The notes: generated from the sequence alone by a model not told the origin. A stretch of DNA of 64,000 nucleotides from Rugamonas sp045984285 (GCF_045984285.3 NZ_JBJQIK030000003.1:624128-688127), one strand, 5' to 3'. Shown: positions 26,117-35,275, numbered from the stretch's first letter. Numbers and translations: made by a program.

Positions 26117-27742
26117 TCAGGCTCGCGCTGCGATCCGTCGCGGCAGCAACATGGCTGGACTGCCAAGGCGGGCAGGCGCGGCCTGTTCCAGCAGGAATGC
26201 GCCGACGGCATCGCTCAGCTGTGTGGCCAGCTCGTGCATCGATTCGGTGGCCGCCGTCGCTTCCTCCACCAGGGCGGCATTTTGCTGGGTCACACTGTCC
26301 ATCTGCACGATAGCCGAGTTGACCTGGGCGATGCCCTGCGACTGCTCTTGGCTAGCCGCCACGATCTCGCCCATGATGTCGGCCACCTGGCGCACGCTGG
26401 CCACTACGTTCTGCATGGTGGCGCCGGCTTCATCAACCAGTTTGTTGCCCAGTTGAACCTTATCGACCGAGTCGCCGATCAGGCCCTTGATTTCCTTGGC
26501 GGCGGCGGCCGAACGCTGCGCCAGGTTGCGCACCTCGCTGGCCACCACCGCAAAACCGCGACCCTGTTCGCCGGCACGGGCCGCTTCAACGGCCGCGTTC
26601 AGCGCCAGGATATTGGTCTGGAAGGCGATGCCGTCAATGACGCCAATGATATCGACAATCTTGCGCGCCGAAGCGTTGATAGCGGCCATCGTATCGACTA
26701 CCTGGGCCACCACCGTGCCACCCTGGGTAGCGATTTCGGTAGCCGAGCTGACCAGGCCGTTGGCTTGGCGCGCATTGTCGGCATTGTGCTGGACCGCCGA
26801 GGTCAATTGCTCCATCGAGGCCGCGGTCTGCTCCAGGGCGCTGGCCTGCTGCTCGGTACGTGCCGACAGGTCGGCATTGCCGCCGGCCAGTTGGCCGGCG
26901 CTGACGCTGAGAGTATCCGTACTGCTGCGCACGCGGTGTACCATCTGGGTCAGGCTGTCGCGCATTGACTTCATCGCAAACAGCAAGCTGGACTGATCGC
27001 CAGCGCGCGGGGTGATGGTATCCGCAAGATTGCCGGCCGCAATCCGGGCCGCAATGGCCGCGGCCTCCTGCGGTTCGCAGCCCAGCTGGCGTACCACGCT
27101 GCGCGTGATCAGCAGCGCCGCCGCCGCGCTGGCGGCGAGCGCCAGGATGCCAAAGCCGCTGACCAGCCAGCGTGCCCGCTGATATCCTGCCGCTGCGGCC
27201 AACACGGCTTCCTTGTTCTGCTTCTCTTCCAGGGCGCGCAGCTCGCGCAGCAGATCCCACCACTTGCGCTGTACCGGCCGGTAGTCATAGCGCAACAGTC
27301 GGTAAGCGTCCTGCGGTTTCTTGTCGAGCGCGAGCTCCGCTGCACGGCGGATAAAGGGCCCCGCGAGCTCGGCCTGCTGCGCGACCTGAGCGAGCAATGC
27401 GCGTTCCTGGCTGTCCGTTCCCGGCGTCCGATCGAACAGGCGGCTCAGTTGTTCGTGAGCTTCCGCATAACGCCGGCCTTGCTCGGCAATACGCTTGATC
27501 TCGATCTGGATTTCCTTTTCTTCCTGCAGCAGGATCAGATTGCGCAGCGCCAGTGCCCGCTCGGTCACGGTCATGTCCATTGCCGCAGCCAGCTGGACCT
27601 CCTTGTCACTTATCTGCGTCAGCTGGTTCATGCCATCCTGAATGATGGACAAGGCCAACGCGACCACCACGCCCAGCAACAATGCCACCAAGCCAAATCC
27701 GGCCCCAAGGCGCGAGGCCACGCTCATATTCTGCAACTTCAT
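26117..27742 (-). CDS. Methyl-accepting chemotaxis protein, intact paralogue of the pseudogene
   Basis: A 541-residue receptor from the ATG at 27742 (MKLQNMSVASRLGAG), which has a GGAGA site upstream and matches the pseudogene start; the longer frame upstream shows no conserved features. Membrane helices lie near 10-35 and 190-212. The periplasmic part is helical (LALRNLILLQEEKEIQIEIKR), a four-helix-bundle type. The signalling tip DGIAFQTNILALNAAVEAAR and EVRNLAQRSAAAAKEIKGLI is present. It converges on its degenerate paralogue, forming a large imperfect inverted duplication. Confidence 0.92.
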   Translation of the reverse strand: MKLQNMSVASRLGAGFGLVALLLGVVVALALSIIQDGMNQLTQISDKEVQLAAAMDMTVTERALALRNLILLQEEKEIQIEIKRIAEQGRRYAEAHEQLSRLFDRTPGTDSQERALLAQVAQQAELAGPFIRRAAELALDKKPQDAYRLLRYDYRPVQRKWWDLLRELRALEEKQNKEAVLAAAAGYQRARWLVSGFGILALAASAAAALLITRSVVRQLGCEPQEAAAIAARIAAGNLADTITPRAGDQSSLLFAMKSMRDSLTQMVHRVRSSTDTLSVSAGQLAGGNADLSARTEQQASALEQTAASMEQLTSAVQHNADNARQANGLVSSATEIATQGGTVVAQVVDTMAAINASARKIVDIIGVIDGIAFQTNILALNAAVEAARAGEQGRGFAVVASEVRNLAQRSAAAAKEIKGLIGDSVDKVQLGNKLVDEAGATMQNVVASVRQVADIMGEIVAASQEQSQGIAQVNSAIVQMDSVTQQNAALVEEATAATESMHELATQLSDAVGAFLLEQAAPARLGSPAMLLPRRIAARA

Positions 27743-28049
27743 CTGTCTGATCTCCAAGCTTGTCATGCCAGCAGCGGTAAGCGGCACCGGAATGGCCGCC
27801 CTGGCCCGGCTGGCAGAACCCGGGCACGGGGCATAGCATGGCAAACCTGCCTGGCCACAACAATGGCCGGAGCGCGCTGCCGCTGCCGCGTTGGCAGCCG
27901 TAGCGCAATTTTGGCAGTAGCAGCGACCACCGGGTGTGGCGCGATGCGAGGGCAAGCGTGCGCTGCAGCTGAACATTGCGTGCCGCGCCAGTTCCGCTGG
28001 CGACGGCCGCGCGGTATCGTGCACTGAATATCAACTTAATATCCATAAC
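27743..28049. other. 307-bp intergenic region, no gene seen
   Basis: This is the divergent spacer between a chemoreceptor gene (minus) and a CPBP protease gene (plus). It should hold both promoters. I see no convincing -35/-10 pair; only a tandem AATATC word (28027-28042 area) near the CPBP start stands out from the GC-rich background. Confidence 0.4.
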
Positions 28050-28880
28050 ATGATTCGCACCCTGTTTTACGGCGCCAGCGGCGCCTTGCGGAATGGCTGG
28101 TGGATCCTGCTGTTCTATCTGGCGCTGGGTGTGGCCGTGGCCGGGCTGATACAGCTGGCGCCGCAAGGCCAGGTGCCCGAGCTGTGGCAGCTGGGCGCGG
28201 CCCTCGCCGTGACGGCATTGCTGCAGACCGGCCGCCGGCGCCCGTGGCGGGAGCTTAGCGGCCAGCCTGGGCTGGTCTGGCTGCACTACTTCGGACTGGG
28301 CACGCTGCTGGCCGCGGCGCTGTGGGGCATGCCTACCCTGTTTCTTCTGCTGCTAGGCGCCACGCGCATGACATGCGACGGTCCGCTCAGCACATTGGTG
28401 GCGGGCCTGCTTGCCCTGATGAGCGCTACGGTGCTGGAGGAAGTGGTGTTCCGCGGCTTTGTGTTCCGCCGCCTGCAAGACGGGCTGGGCCCGGCAACTG
28501 CCGTGCTGCTCAGCGCCGGCCATTTCCTGCTGGTGCATATGAATAACCCTGGCATGCACGGCGTCACGCACGTGCTGGCCATGGCCAATATCTTCATCGC
28601 CGGCCTGGCGTTCGGCCTGGCGGCCCTGCGCAGCGGCGGCCTGGCCCTGCCGATCGGCTTGCACCTGGGCGCCAATTGGCTGCAGGGTCCCCTGTTGGGG
28701 TTCGGTGTCAGCGGCCATGCGACGGAGCACCTCTGCCGCCAGCAGTTGAACGGTCCCGACTGGCTGACCGGCGGCGCCTTCGGGCTGGAGGCCAGCGTCC
28801 CGGGAACGCTGGCCATCATGGCCGTGGCATGGCTGCTCTGGCGCTGGCGTCCGGCGCAACAGCACGACGGTAAAAAATGA
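28050..28880 (+). CDS. CPBP-family intramembrane glutamic endopeptidase
   Basis: A 276-residue polytopic membrane protein with about seven hydrophobic helices. The family motifs are EEVVFRGFVFRRL (EExxxR), HFLLVHMNNPG, and the late HLGANWLQG. CPBP/ABI proteins are glutamic intramembrane proteases involved in peptide processing or self-protection, though many roles are unknown. The start at 28050 leads straight into the first hydrophobic segment; no good ribosome-binding site is visible. MlrA belongs to this superfamily, but this gene lies 17 kb from the peptidase operons and there is no reason to link them. Confidence 0.82.
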   Translation: MIRTLFYGASGALRNGWWILLFYLALGVAVAGLIQLAPQGQVPELWQLGAALAVTALLQTGRRRPWRELSGQPGLVWLHYFGLGTLLAAALWGMPTLFLLLLGATRMTCDGPLSTLVAGLLALMSATVLEEVVFRGFVFRRLQDGLGPATAVLLSAGHFLLVHMNNPGMHGVTHVLAMANIFIAGLAFGLAALRSGGLALPIGLHLGANWLQGPLLGFGVSGHATEHLCRQQLNGPDWLTGGAFGLEASVPGTLAIMAVAWLLWRWRPAQQHDGKK

Positions 28881-28980
28881 CTGAAAGTTGACCAGAATCG
28901 CACTGGCTGCCAACGGCAGGCCGCGCGACACTGGCACGTTCGGTCCACTGATCTGTTTTTGTAGAAAGTCTGCAGGTACC

Positions 28981-29667
28981 ATGTTCGGGAATATCAAATC
29001 GCGGCAATCGCCCGGTCGCGCGAACGGCGGCCCTGCCGGGCCCTGGCCGCGGCAAGAATGTTGGCTGCTGGCTGGCCTGTTGCTGCTGGCGGCGGTCCCT
29101 ATACTGGCTGCCGCCAGCCGCCTGTACTATTTCGGCAGTAATGCCACGCATCCGGCGCTGGCCCGCTTCAGCGCCACGCCCGCGCCGATGATCGTGCATC
29201 TGCTCAGCGCCAGCCTGTTCGCCCTGCTCGGCGCTTGGCAGCTGATACCGTCCGCACGCCTGCGGGCGCCGCGGCGCCACGCCCGGCTCGGGCAACTGGC
29301 CTGGGGCGCCGGTCTGCTGGCCGCCCTGTCGGCCTGCTGGGCCCTGGCCGTATACCCGGTGGCAGCCACCGACCCGCCCCCCTTGTCCTGGCTGCGCGCG
29401 CTGGCTGCCGCTGGTCTCGCCCTGTGCCTGCTGGCCGGCATGCACGCCGGCCGCCGGCGCCACTATGCTGCACATCGGGCCTGGATGCTGCGCGCCTACG
29501 CGCTCGGCCTGGGCGCCGGCACCCAGGTGCTGACCCATCTGCCTTTTCTGCTCGGCGAGGGTGCCCCCCCGCCGGCCGCGCGCCTGCTGTGTATGGCCGC
29601 AGGCTGGCTGATCAATCTTGCCGTCGCCGAGTACCTGCTGCGCCGCCCTACTCTCCTGTACCGTTAA
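28981..29667 (+). CDS. DUF2306-family membrane protein
   Basis: A 228-residue protein with about seven transmembrane helices. RRHARLGQLAWGAGLLAALS and the later HYAAHRAWMLRAYAL motif with paired histidines resemble DUF2306 proteins, whose function is not established. The start at 28981 is the only Met placed properly before the first helix. It ends 2 bp before the AraC-type regulator gene, so the two are probably co-transcribed. Confidence 0.7.
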   Translation: MFGNIKSRQSPGRANGGPAGPWPRQECWLLAGLLLLAAVPILAAASRLYYFGSNATHPALARFSATPAPMIVHLLSASLFALLGAWQLIPSARLRAPRRHARLGQLAWGAGLLAALSACWALAVYPVAATDPPPLSWLRALAAAGLALCLLAGMHAGRRRHYAAHRAWMLRAYALGLGAGTQVLTHLPFLLGEGAPPPAARLLCMAAGWLINLAVAEYLLRRPTLLYR

Positions 29668-29669
29668 TT

Positions 29670-30656
29670 ATGTTCTCTCCTCCCGAATTACGCGGCCGCG
29701 AAGCAGCCACGCCGCCCGCTGCCGGACCGCAAACAATTGCACTATATTGCAGCGAAGGTAGCAGCGCGATCGACGTGGCCGCAATCGCCGCCGTCTTCGC
29801 CCAGGCTAACCGGCTCGACGGCCGGCACTGGTACGAGATCGTGCTGGTGGCGCCGGCGGACACGGTACTGTTGGCCGATGGGGTCCGTCTCGGCACGCGG
29901 CCGTTCGCCCAGCTCGCGGTGCCCATCGATACGCTGGTGCTGAGCGGTGCCTTACCTGCGGAAAATGCCGTGCCCGGCTTGCGCCGGTGGCTGGCGGCAC
30001 AACTGCAGCAGGCACGGCGCTGGTGTGCGGTCGATGGCGGTTTGCTGGCCCTGGCCCAGTTGGGCCTGGGGCGCGATTGCAAAGTATCGGCGCGCGCCGG
30101 CACCCGGTTCCAGCTGGAAGGCATGGGCGTGGCCATGCAGATCGACGAGACCGTGCTGTTCCAGCGTGACGGCCGCTTGTGGTCCTGCCCCGGCGGCGCA
30201 CCGGTGCTGGACATGTGCCTCGACATGGTGGAGCAGGACTGCGGGCGGCGCCTGGCCAACCTCGTGGCACGGCATTTGCTCGTGGCCGGCCGGCGCAGCA
30301 GCGCACAAGCTCAGGTCAGTCCGGTGCTCGCGGCCCAGAGCCGCGGCGGGCGCGACCGCGAACTGGCGCAGCTGGTGGAATGGGTCAACCAGAACATCGA
30401 CAGCCAGCTCGACATTGCGGCCATGGCGACGCGCGTGTCCATGTCGGAACGCAACTTCCACCGGCGCTTCAAGGCCTTCACCGGCTTCACACCGGTCGAT
30501 TATGTGACCCAGGTACGGCTGGAACGGGCACGTCAACTGCTCATGTGCGATCTCAGCCTGAAGGAAGTCGCCAAGCGCACCGGCTTCACCTCGGCCACCA
30601 CGGTCCGCCGCGCACTGCGCCGGCGGCGCCCGGACACGCCGGACCCGGCGCCCTGA
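29670..30656 (+). CDS. GlxA-type AraC-family transcriptional regulator
   Basis: A 328-residue protein with a DJ-1/PfpI-like N-terminal domain (TIALYCSEGSSAIDVAAIAAVF, RRWCAVDGGLLALAQLGL) and a C-terminal AraC domain (ELAQLVEWVNQNIDSQLDIA, MSERNFHRRFKAFTGFTPVD, LKEVAKRTGFTSATTVRRAL). The nucleophile-elbow Cys region reads CAVDGG rather than the CTGAF type, consistent with a ligand-binding rather than catalytic role. The start at 29670 is just after the DUF2306 stop. Its target may be its own operon with the DUF2306 gene. Confidence 0.82.
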   Translation: MFSPPELRGREAATPPAAGPQTIALYCSEGSSAIDVAAIAAVFAQANRLDGRHWYEIVLVAPADTVLLADGVRLGTRPFAQLAVPIDTLVLSGALPAENAVPGLRRWLAAQLQQARRWCAVDGGLLALAQLGLGRDCKVSARAGTRFQLEGMGVAMQIDETVLFQRDGRLWSCPGGAPVLDMCLDMVEQDCGRRLANLVARHLLVAGRRSSAQAQVSPVLAAQSRGGRDRELAQLVEWVNQNIDSQLDIAAMATRVSMSERNFHRRFKAFTGFTPVDYVTQVRLERARQLLMCDLSLKEVAKRTGFTSATTVRRALRRRRPDTPDPAP

Positions 30657-30668
30657 GCCATCGGCGCC

Positions 30669-32033
30669 TCAGCATTTGCGGCAGCGGCGCGGCGCCGCCG
30701 GAGGCGCCCAGGCGCCACGGTGGCGCTCGCAGAACTGGCGTAGCTGCGGCGCCGGCAGGGGGCGCGACACCAGGTAGCCCTGGATCTCGTCGCAGCCATT
30801 GGCCTGCAGGAACAGCAGCACTTCCGGCCCCTCCACGCCTTCGGCCACCACCTCCAGGTCGAGCGCATGGGCCAGGTCGATCAGGGCCTTGACCAGCTTC
30901 ATGCCCGTGACCGGGCCGCCTTCGCGGTTGACGAAGGTTTTGTCGAGCTTGATGGCGTCGACCGGGAACAGCTGCAGATAGGCCAGCGAGGAGTAGCCGG
31001 TGCCGAAATCGTCCACCGACAGCAGCACGCCCAGCGCCTTCAGGCGGCGCAGCAGTGCCGCGCAGCGCTCGTGGTCTTCCACCAGCACGCTTTCCGTCAG
31101 CTCCAGTTCGAGCAGCTCAGGCGGCAGCTGCGCGCGCGCCAGCGCCTGCGCCACGTCCTCCACGATGCGGGCATCTTCCAGCTGGCGTGCCGACAGGTTG
31201 ACCGACACCCGCAGCGGCCGCCCGGCACGCAGCAGGCTGGCGCCGAATTCGCAGGCGCTGTCGAGCACCCAGCGCCCGATCTCGCCGATCAGGCCCTGCG
31301 CTTCGGCCTGGGCCACGAATTCGAGCGGACCGATGCGGCCCAGTTGCGGATGGTCCCAGCGCAGGAGGGCTTCGGCCGCCACCACCTGCATCGAACCGGC
31401 ATGCAGCCGCGGCTGGTACTCCAGCACGAATTCGCCGCGCCCCAAGGCCTTGCGCAGCGAGCGCTCCAGCTCGGCCTGGCGCCGCACCGTATGGCCGAGC
31501 TGAACATCGAAGCAGGCCAGGCCGTAGCGGCCCAGCTGCTGGTGGTAGCGCAAGGCGGCGGCGGCCGCGTCGCACACGGCATCGGCCGTGGCGCCGTCCT
31601 GCGGAAAGCTGCCCAGCCCGGCGGCCGCCTGCAGCACCAGCTCCCCGCCGTCCACCAGGTAAGGGCGGCTGATCAGCGCATACAGTTGCTGGCCGAAGGC
31701 GCGCTGGCTGCCGGGACAGGCCGTCTCGGCCAGGATGGCGAACTGGGCCGAATGCAGCCAGGCCACCTGCCCGCGCTTGCCGACCGCCTGGCGCAAGCGC
31801 TGCAGGATCTCGGCGAACAGCTGCTCGCTGCTGCCGCGGTCGTAGACGCTGGCCAGCGCCGGCCAGCGTTCCAGGCTGAGCAGGATCACTGCGAAGCCAT
31901 CCGCGCCATCCCGGCAGCGCAAGGCCGCCTCGTGCACGGCGCGCTGGAAACGGCCGGCATCGAGCACCTTTGGCAGCGGCGGCGCGGGCCCGTCGGCAGC
32001 GGCGGCCAGCGGGAAACTGATCGGAAAATTCAT
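30669..32033 (-). CDS. EAL-domain c-di-GMP phosphodiesterase with degenerate GGDEF domain
   Basis: A 454-residue cytoplasmic protein starting at 32033 (MNFPISFPLAAAADG), with AGAAAGG upstream. Residues about 25-180 are GGDEF-like, but the active-site position reads WLHSAQFAIL in place of the GGDEF signature, so cyclase activity is lost. The EAL domain (about 195-440) keeps EALLRWDH, VNLSARQL, DDFGTGYSSLAYL, KLDKTFV, EGVE and QGYLVSRPL, so hydrolysis of c-di-GMP is expected. No membrane or sensor domain is present. It sits among chemoreceptors, suggesting a role in motility versus attachment. Confidence 0.88.
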   Translation of the reverse strand: MNFPISFPLAAAADGPAPPLPKVLDAGRFQRAVHEAALRCRDGADGFAVILLSLERWPALASVYDRGSSEQLFAEILQRLRQAVGKRGQVAWLHSAQFAILAETACPGSQRAFGQQLYALISRPYLVDGGELVLQAAAGLGSFPQDGATADAVCDAAAAALRYHQQLGRYGLACFDVQLGHTVRRQAELERSLRKALGRGEFVLEYQPRLHAGSMQVVAAEALLRWDHPQLGRIGPLEFVAQAEAQGLIGEIGRWVLDSACEFGASLLRAGRPLRVSVNLSARQLEDARIVEDVAQALARAQLPPELLELELTESVLVEDHERCAALLRRLKALGVLLSVDDFGTGYSSLAYLQLFPVDAIKLDKTFVNREGGPVTGMKLVKALIDLAHALDLEVVAEGVEGPEVLLFLQANGCDEIQGYLVSRPLPAPQLRQFCERHRGAWAPPAAPRRCRKC

Positions 32034-32254
32034 GGCAGAGCCTTTCTCAACAAACTGGACGCGCGCATACGGGGTTCCGGTATGCCCAGCGCGATACGAC
32101 GGTGCCAGCCTAACGTGTCCCCGGCGGCGCGGCTGCCATCGACCGGCCCGCGGCTGCCAAACAGGCGGCGGCGCGTCCGGCCAGCAACAACGCCGCAGGC
32201 TGGCAGTATTTCGCTGCTGGCTGGCAGCCGCAGCCGGAAGGCGGCCCCTACAAT

Positions 32255-32441
32255 GGCTGGGTGCTGTAGTCTCCCTGCAGTGCATGACAATCGGACTGCG
32301 CCCCACGCAGTCCGTCCGCTTCGGCAGCGACCGGTCTGAAGGTTCCGGCTTGCCTGCCTGCGGCGCGGCGGCGTTGGCGATCCGCCGCCGCGATTGCTTT
32401 TCCTTCGGCCGGTGCAGCCCCCCCTGCACCGGCCTTTTTTT
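32255..32441 (+). ncRNA. Candidate structured small RNA
   Basis: Three successive perfect hairpins: 32292-32314 (9-bp stem, CCCCA loop), 32364-32392 (10-bp stem) and 32407-32434 (11-bp stem) followed by seven T. The last is a textbook intrinsic terminator on the plus strand, yet no plus-strand gene lies within 1.7 kb upstream. A TACAAT word at 32249-32254 could be a -10, but no -35 is seen. It may be an independent RNA, or the end of a long antisense transcript running through the EAL gene from 30656. Confidence 0.3.
32407..32441 (+). terminator. Plus-strand intrinsic terminator without an obvious gene
   Basis: GGCCGGTGCAG (32407-32417), a C6 loop and CTGCACCGGCC (32424-32434) precede T7. 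The T tract exists only on the plus strand. Confidence 0.85.
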
Positions 32442-32452
32442 ATTCCCCCGAT

Positions 32453-32480
32453 AAAAAAACGCCAGCCGCAAGGGCTGGCG
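32453..32480 (-). terminator. Intrinsic terminator of the chemoreceptor gene 32505-34118
   Basis: On the minus strand an 8-bp stem CGCCAGCC/GGCTGGCG (32473-32480 and 32460-32467) with a 5-base loop is followed by seven T (32453-32459), 25 bp after the stop codon. Confidence 0.88.
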
Positions 32481-32504
32481 TGCGACGCGGACGCGGGACC
32501 GCGC

Positions 32505-34118
32505 TCAGTTGCCGATACCGATCAGGCGGCTGTGCGCCATCTCGCGTGCAGGGCCGCGCACGGCCGCCGGGGTGGCGCTGCGCTGGGCCGCCAGCTTGAA
32601 GGTGCCCACCACCGCCAGCAGCTGCTGCGCCTGCGCCTGCATGGAATCGGCCGCGGCCGCGGCCTGTTCCACCAGTGCCGCATTCTGCTGCGTCACACCG
32701 TCCATCTGCACGATCGCCTGGTTCACCTGGGCGATGCCGGCCGCCTGCTCCTGGCCCGCCCGGCTGATTTCAGCCATGATGCCGGTCACGCGGGTGACGC
32801 TGGCCACCACCTCGCCCATGGTGGCGCCGGCGATATCCACCAGCTTGCTGCCCGCGGCTACCTTGTCCACCGAATCGCCGATCAGGGCCTTGATCTCCTT
32901 TGCGGCGGCCGCGCTGCGCTGCGCCAGGTTGCGCACCTCGGAGGCCACCACGGCAAAGCCGCGCCCCTGCTCGCCCGCACGCGCCGCCTCCACCGCGGCA
33001 TTCAGCGCCAGGATATTGGTCTGGAAGGCAATGCCGTCGATGACGGAGATGATGTCCACGATACGTTTCGCCGAGGCGTTGATCGACCCCATGGTGCCAA
33101 CCACTTCGCGCACCACCTCGCCGCCCTTGGCCGCCACCTCCGATGCCTTGACCGCCAGCTCGTTGGCATGCCGCACGCTTTCGCCGTTCTGCTGCACGGT
33201 GGAAGTCAGCTCTTCCATCGAGGCGGCGGTTTCCTCCAGCGAGCCGGCCTGGGCCTCGGTACGGGCCGACAGGTCCAGGTTGCCGGTGGCAATTTCCACC
33301 GAGGCGGTCGTGATCGCGTCCGTGCCGTCGCGCACCTGCTGCACCAGCTGTGCCAGGCAGGCCTGCATGCTGCGCATGGCAAACATCAGGCTGCCGGTAT
33401 TGGATTCGTCGTCCACGTCGACCGCGGCGGTCAGGTCGCCCGCCGCAATGGCGGCGGCAATGGAGGCTGCATAGTCGGGCTCGCCGCCCAGCTGGCGCAA
33501 CAGATTGCGCGTCAGCCAGAACGCCACTGCGGCGCCGATCACCAGCGCGCCGGCGCCGAAGCCCAGGCTGAGCACCAGCATGCGCTGCGTGGTCGCCGCC
33601 AGCTCAGCCTTGCTCTGCTCGACCGAGGCGTTCTTTTCCTTGATCAGGCCGATCAGCGCGCCGCGGATCTGGCGCCACAGCGGTGTTTCCCCGGCATTCA
33701 GCAGCGCGATGGCCGCGGTCTGGTCCTGTTTAACCAGCGCCACGATCTTTTCCTGCAGCTCCGCCTGCTCGGCGTGGTGCGCCTGGATCTTGGCCAGCAC
33801 GGCCGCCTCCCCGGCACCGGCCTGCGCCAGCTGCTGCGCCCTGGGCAAGGCCTTGCGGAACGCTTCGCGCGCGTCGTCCAGGTTCTTGTAGCCCTGCTTG
33901 TTGGCCGGCGCCAGGATCACGTTGCGCAGTGCCTGCCCCATCTGCAAGCCCTGCGCGTACAGCGTGTTGGTCTCGGTCAGGAAGGCCTGGTCGCGCTGGA
34001 TGAATGTATCGAATTTCACGGTGGCGTTCTGCATGCCGGTGACGGCCATGCCCAGGGCCAGCGTAAACAGGAAAAATACCAGCCCCATGCACAGGGCCAT
34101 CTTGTGTTTCAGCTTCAT
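32505..34118 (-). CDS. Methyl-accepting chemotaxis protein
   Basis: A 537-residue receptor with membrane helices near residues 8-30 and 185-210. The periplasmic four-helix-bundle sensor contains NTLYAQGLQMGQALRNVILA, a motif common in receptors of this group. A HAMP-like segment, then the signalling domain with DGIAFQTNILALNAAVEAAR, EVRNLAQRSAAAAKEIKALI and MEELTSTVQQN, follow. The C-terminus lacks a CheR-binding pentapeptide. A GAGG ribosome-binding site precedes the ATG. The gene has its own terminator and appears monocistronic. Confidence 0.92.
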   Translation of the reverse strand: MKLKHKMALCMGLVFFLFTLALGMAVTGMQNATVKFDTFIQRDQAFLTETNTLYAQGLQMGQALRNVILAPANKQGYKNLDDAREAFRKALPRAQQLAQAGAGEAAVLAKIQAHHAEQAELQEKIVALVKQDQTAAIALLNAGETPLWRQIRGALIGLIKEKNASVEQSKAELAATTQRMLVLSLGFGAGALVIGAAVAFWLTRNLLRQLGGEPDYAASIAAAIAAGDLTAAVDVDDESNTGSLMFAMRSMQACLAQLVQQVRDGTDAITTASVEIATGNLDLSARTEAQAGSLEETAASMEELTSTVQQNGESVRHANELAVKASEVAAKGGEVVREVVGTMGSINASAKRIVDIISVIDGIAFQTNILALNAAVEAARAGEQGRGFAVVASEVRNLAQRSAAAAKEIKALIGDSVDKVAAGSKLVDIAGATMGEVVASVTRVTGIMAEISRAGQEQAAGIAQVNQAIVQMDGVTQQNAALVEQAAAAADSMQAQAQQLLAVVGTFKLAAQRSATPAAVRGPAREMAHSRLIGIGN

Positions 34119-34313
34119 GCCATCCTCATTTCTGTTATCGGAACAGCGGCAGCGGCGCCTCCCGCCCGCCCGGATTCAGGCAGAAAGATGGACACCGCAG
34201 GCCTGCGCCGTTGTGCACGGCAGCAAGCGCAAACGCCGAAAGAAGGAGTGTGCCGCTGGGCATGGCCAGGCCGCTGCCAAGATGGGCATGAAAACTGCCA
34301 GCGCAGCGCGCGC

Positions 34314-35222
34314 TCAGCTGTCCGGCGCGCGCTCGGCCGCGCACACCTCGTACAGCGACTGGCGCAGCCAGCGGTGCACCGGGTCGGCTTCCATGCGCGG
34401 ATGCCACAGCATCGACACGCTGATGTCCACACTGGCGAACGGCAGCGCGAAGCTGTGCAGGCCTTCCCGCAGGCTGCGCGTGTGGCGCTCCGGCACGGTG
34501 GCGATCAGGTCCGAGCCGCGGGCCAGCGCCAGCGCTGCCGAAAAGCCGCCCACCGTGGCCACCACCTTGCGCTCCAGGCCCAGCGGGCGCAGCGCCTCAT
34601 CCATCAGGCCGGTGTCGCCCCCCTTGCGCGATACCAGCACGTGCTGGCCGGCCGCGTAGCGCGCCGCCGTCGGCTTGCCGGCGCACAGCGGGTGTCCGGC
34701 CCGCACCACGCCGATGAAGCGGTCGCGAAACAGCGCCCGCTGCCGCAGCTCCGGCCCCAGTTCCTGGCCCAGCACCCCGGTCTCGAGATCGACACTGCCG
34801 TCGCGCAGCGCGGCGCTGTCCTTGCTCAGCTTCTGCACGAAGTGCAGGCGCACGCCCGGCGCCTCGGCGGCCACCCGCGCCAGCAGGGCGGCGCCGAAAT
34901 TCTCCACGAAACCGTCGCTGCTGCGCAGCACCAGCGTGCGCCGCACCTGGCGCAGGTCGGGCGGGGCGGCCGGGCGCAGCGCGGCCTGCACCTCCTGCAC
35001 CAGCTGCGGCAGGCGCTCGCGCAGTTCCAGGGCGCGCGGCGTGGGCACCAGGCCGCGCCCGGCCCGCACCAGCAGGGGATCGCCGGTGCAGGCGCGCAGC
35101 CGGGCCAGCGCACGGCTCATGGCCGAGGGACTCAGGTGCAGGCGCCGTCCGGCGCGCGCCACGCTGCCTTCGGCCAGCAGGACGTCCAGGGTGAGCAGCA
35201 GGTTCAGGTCGGGCAGGTCCAT
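34314..35222 (-). CDS. LysR-family transcriptional regulator
   Basis: A 302-residue regulator. The start at 35222 (MDLPDLNLLLTLD) has an AGGGGAA ribosome-binding site and is the normal LysR N-terminus. The winged helix holds LLAEGSVARAGRRLHLSPSAMSRALARLR; the effector domain follows with DGSVDLETGVLG and ISVSMLWHPRMEADPVHRWL, resembling NodD/PcpR-type members. It is divergent from an MFS transporter gene and probably regulates it, along with the linked porin, AhpD-like and hydrolase genes. Confidence 0.9.
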   Translation of the reverse strand: MDLPDLNLLLTLDVLLAEGSVARAGRRLHLSPSAMSRALARLRACTGDPLLVRAGRGLVPTPRALELRERLPQLVQEVQAALRPAAPPDLRQVRRTLVLRSSDGFVENFGAALLARVAAEAPGVRLHFVQKLSKDSAALRDGSVDLETGVLGQELGPELRQRALFRDRFIGVVRAGHPLCAGKPTAARYAAGQHVLVSRKGGDTGLMDEALRPLGLERKVVATVGGFSAALALARGSDLIATVPERHTRSLREGLHSFALPFASVDISVSMLWHPRMEADPVHRWLRQSLYEVCAAERAPDS

Positions 35223-35249
35223 TGAATTCCCCTCATGACTGGCGTGCCA

Positions 35250-35275
35250 TGCACAAATACAGTGCAACCCGTGCA
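35250..35275. promoter_or_regulatory. Candidate LysR binding region
   Basis: TGCAC (35250-35254), GTGCA (35262-35266) and GTGCA (35271-35275) form a perfect TGCAC-N7-GTGCA palindrome plus one extra half-site, in the LysR/MFS divergent spacer. The multiple half-site layout fits LysR regulators, which bind an upstream and an activation site. Confidence 0.45.

Larger units (their letters stand above)
32034..32504. other. 471-bp region between EAL and chemoreceptor genes: RNA structures, no CDS
   Basis: No supported coding sequence. It must contain the promoter of the EAL gene (minus). On the plus strand it shows a TACAAT -10-like word (32249-32254), three perfect hairpins and a T tract; on the minus strand it holds the terminator of the upstream chemoreceptor gene. 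The plus-strand signals are listed as a candidate RNA. Confidence 0.55.

Noticed and set aside
28050..28880. CPBP protease as the MlrA partner of the MlrB/MlrC-like operons
   Set aside because: It lies 17 kb away among signalling genes, with no shared operator or operon; CPBP proteins are common and varied.
32034..32400. c-di-GMP riboswitch in the leader of the EAL gene
   Set aside because: The stems have no recognisable GEMM core and the T tract is on the opposite strand.
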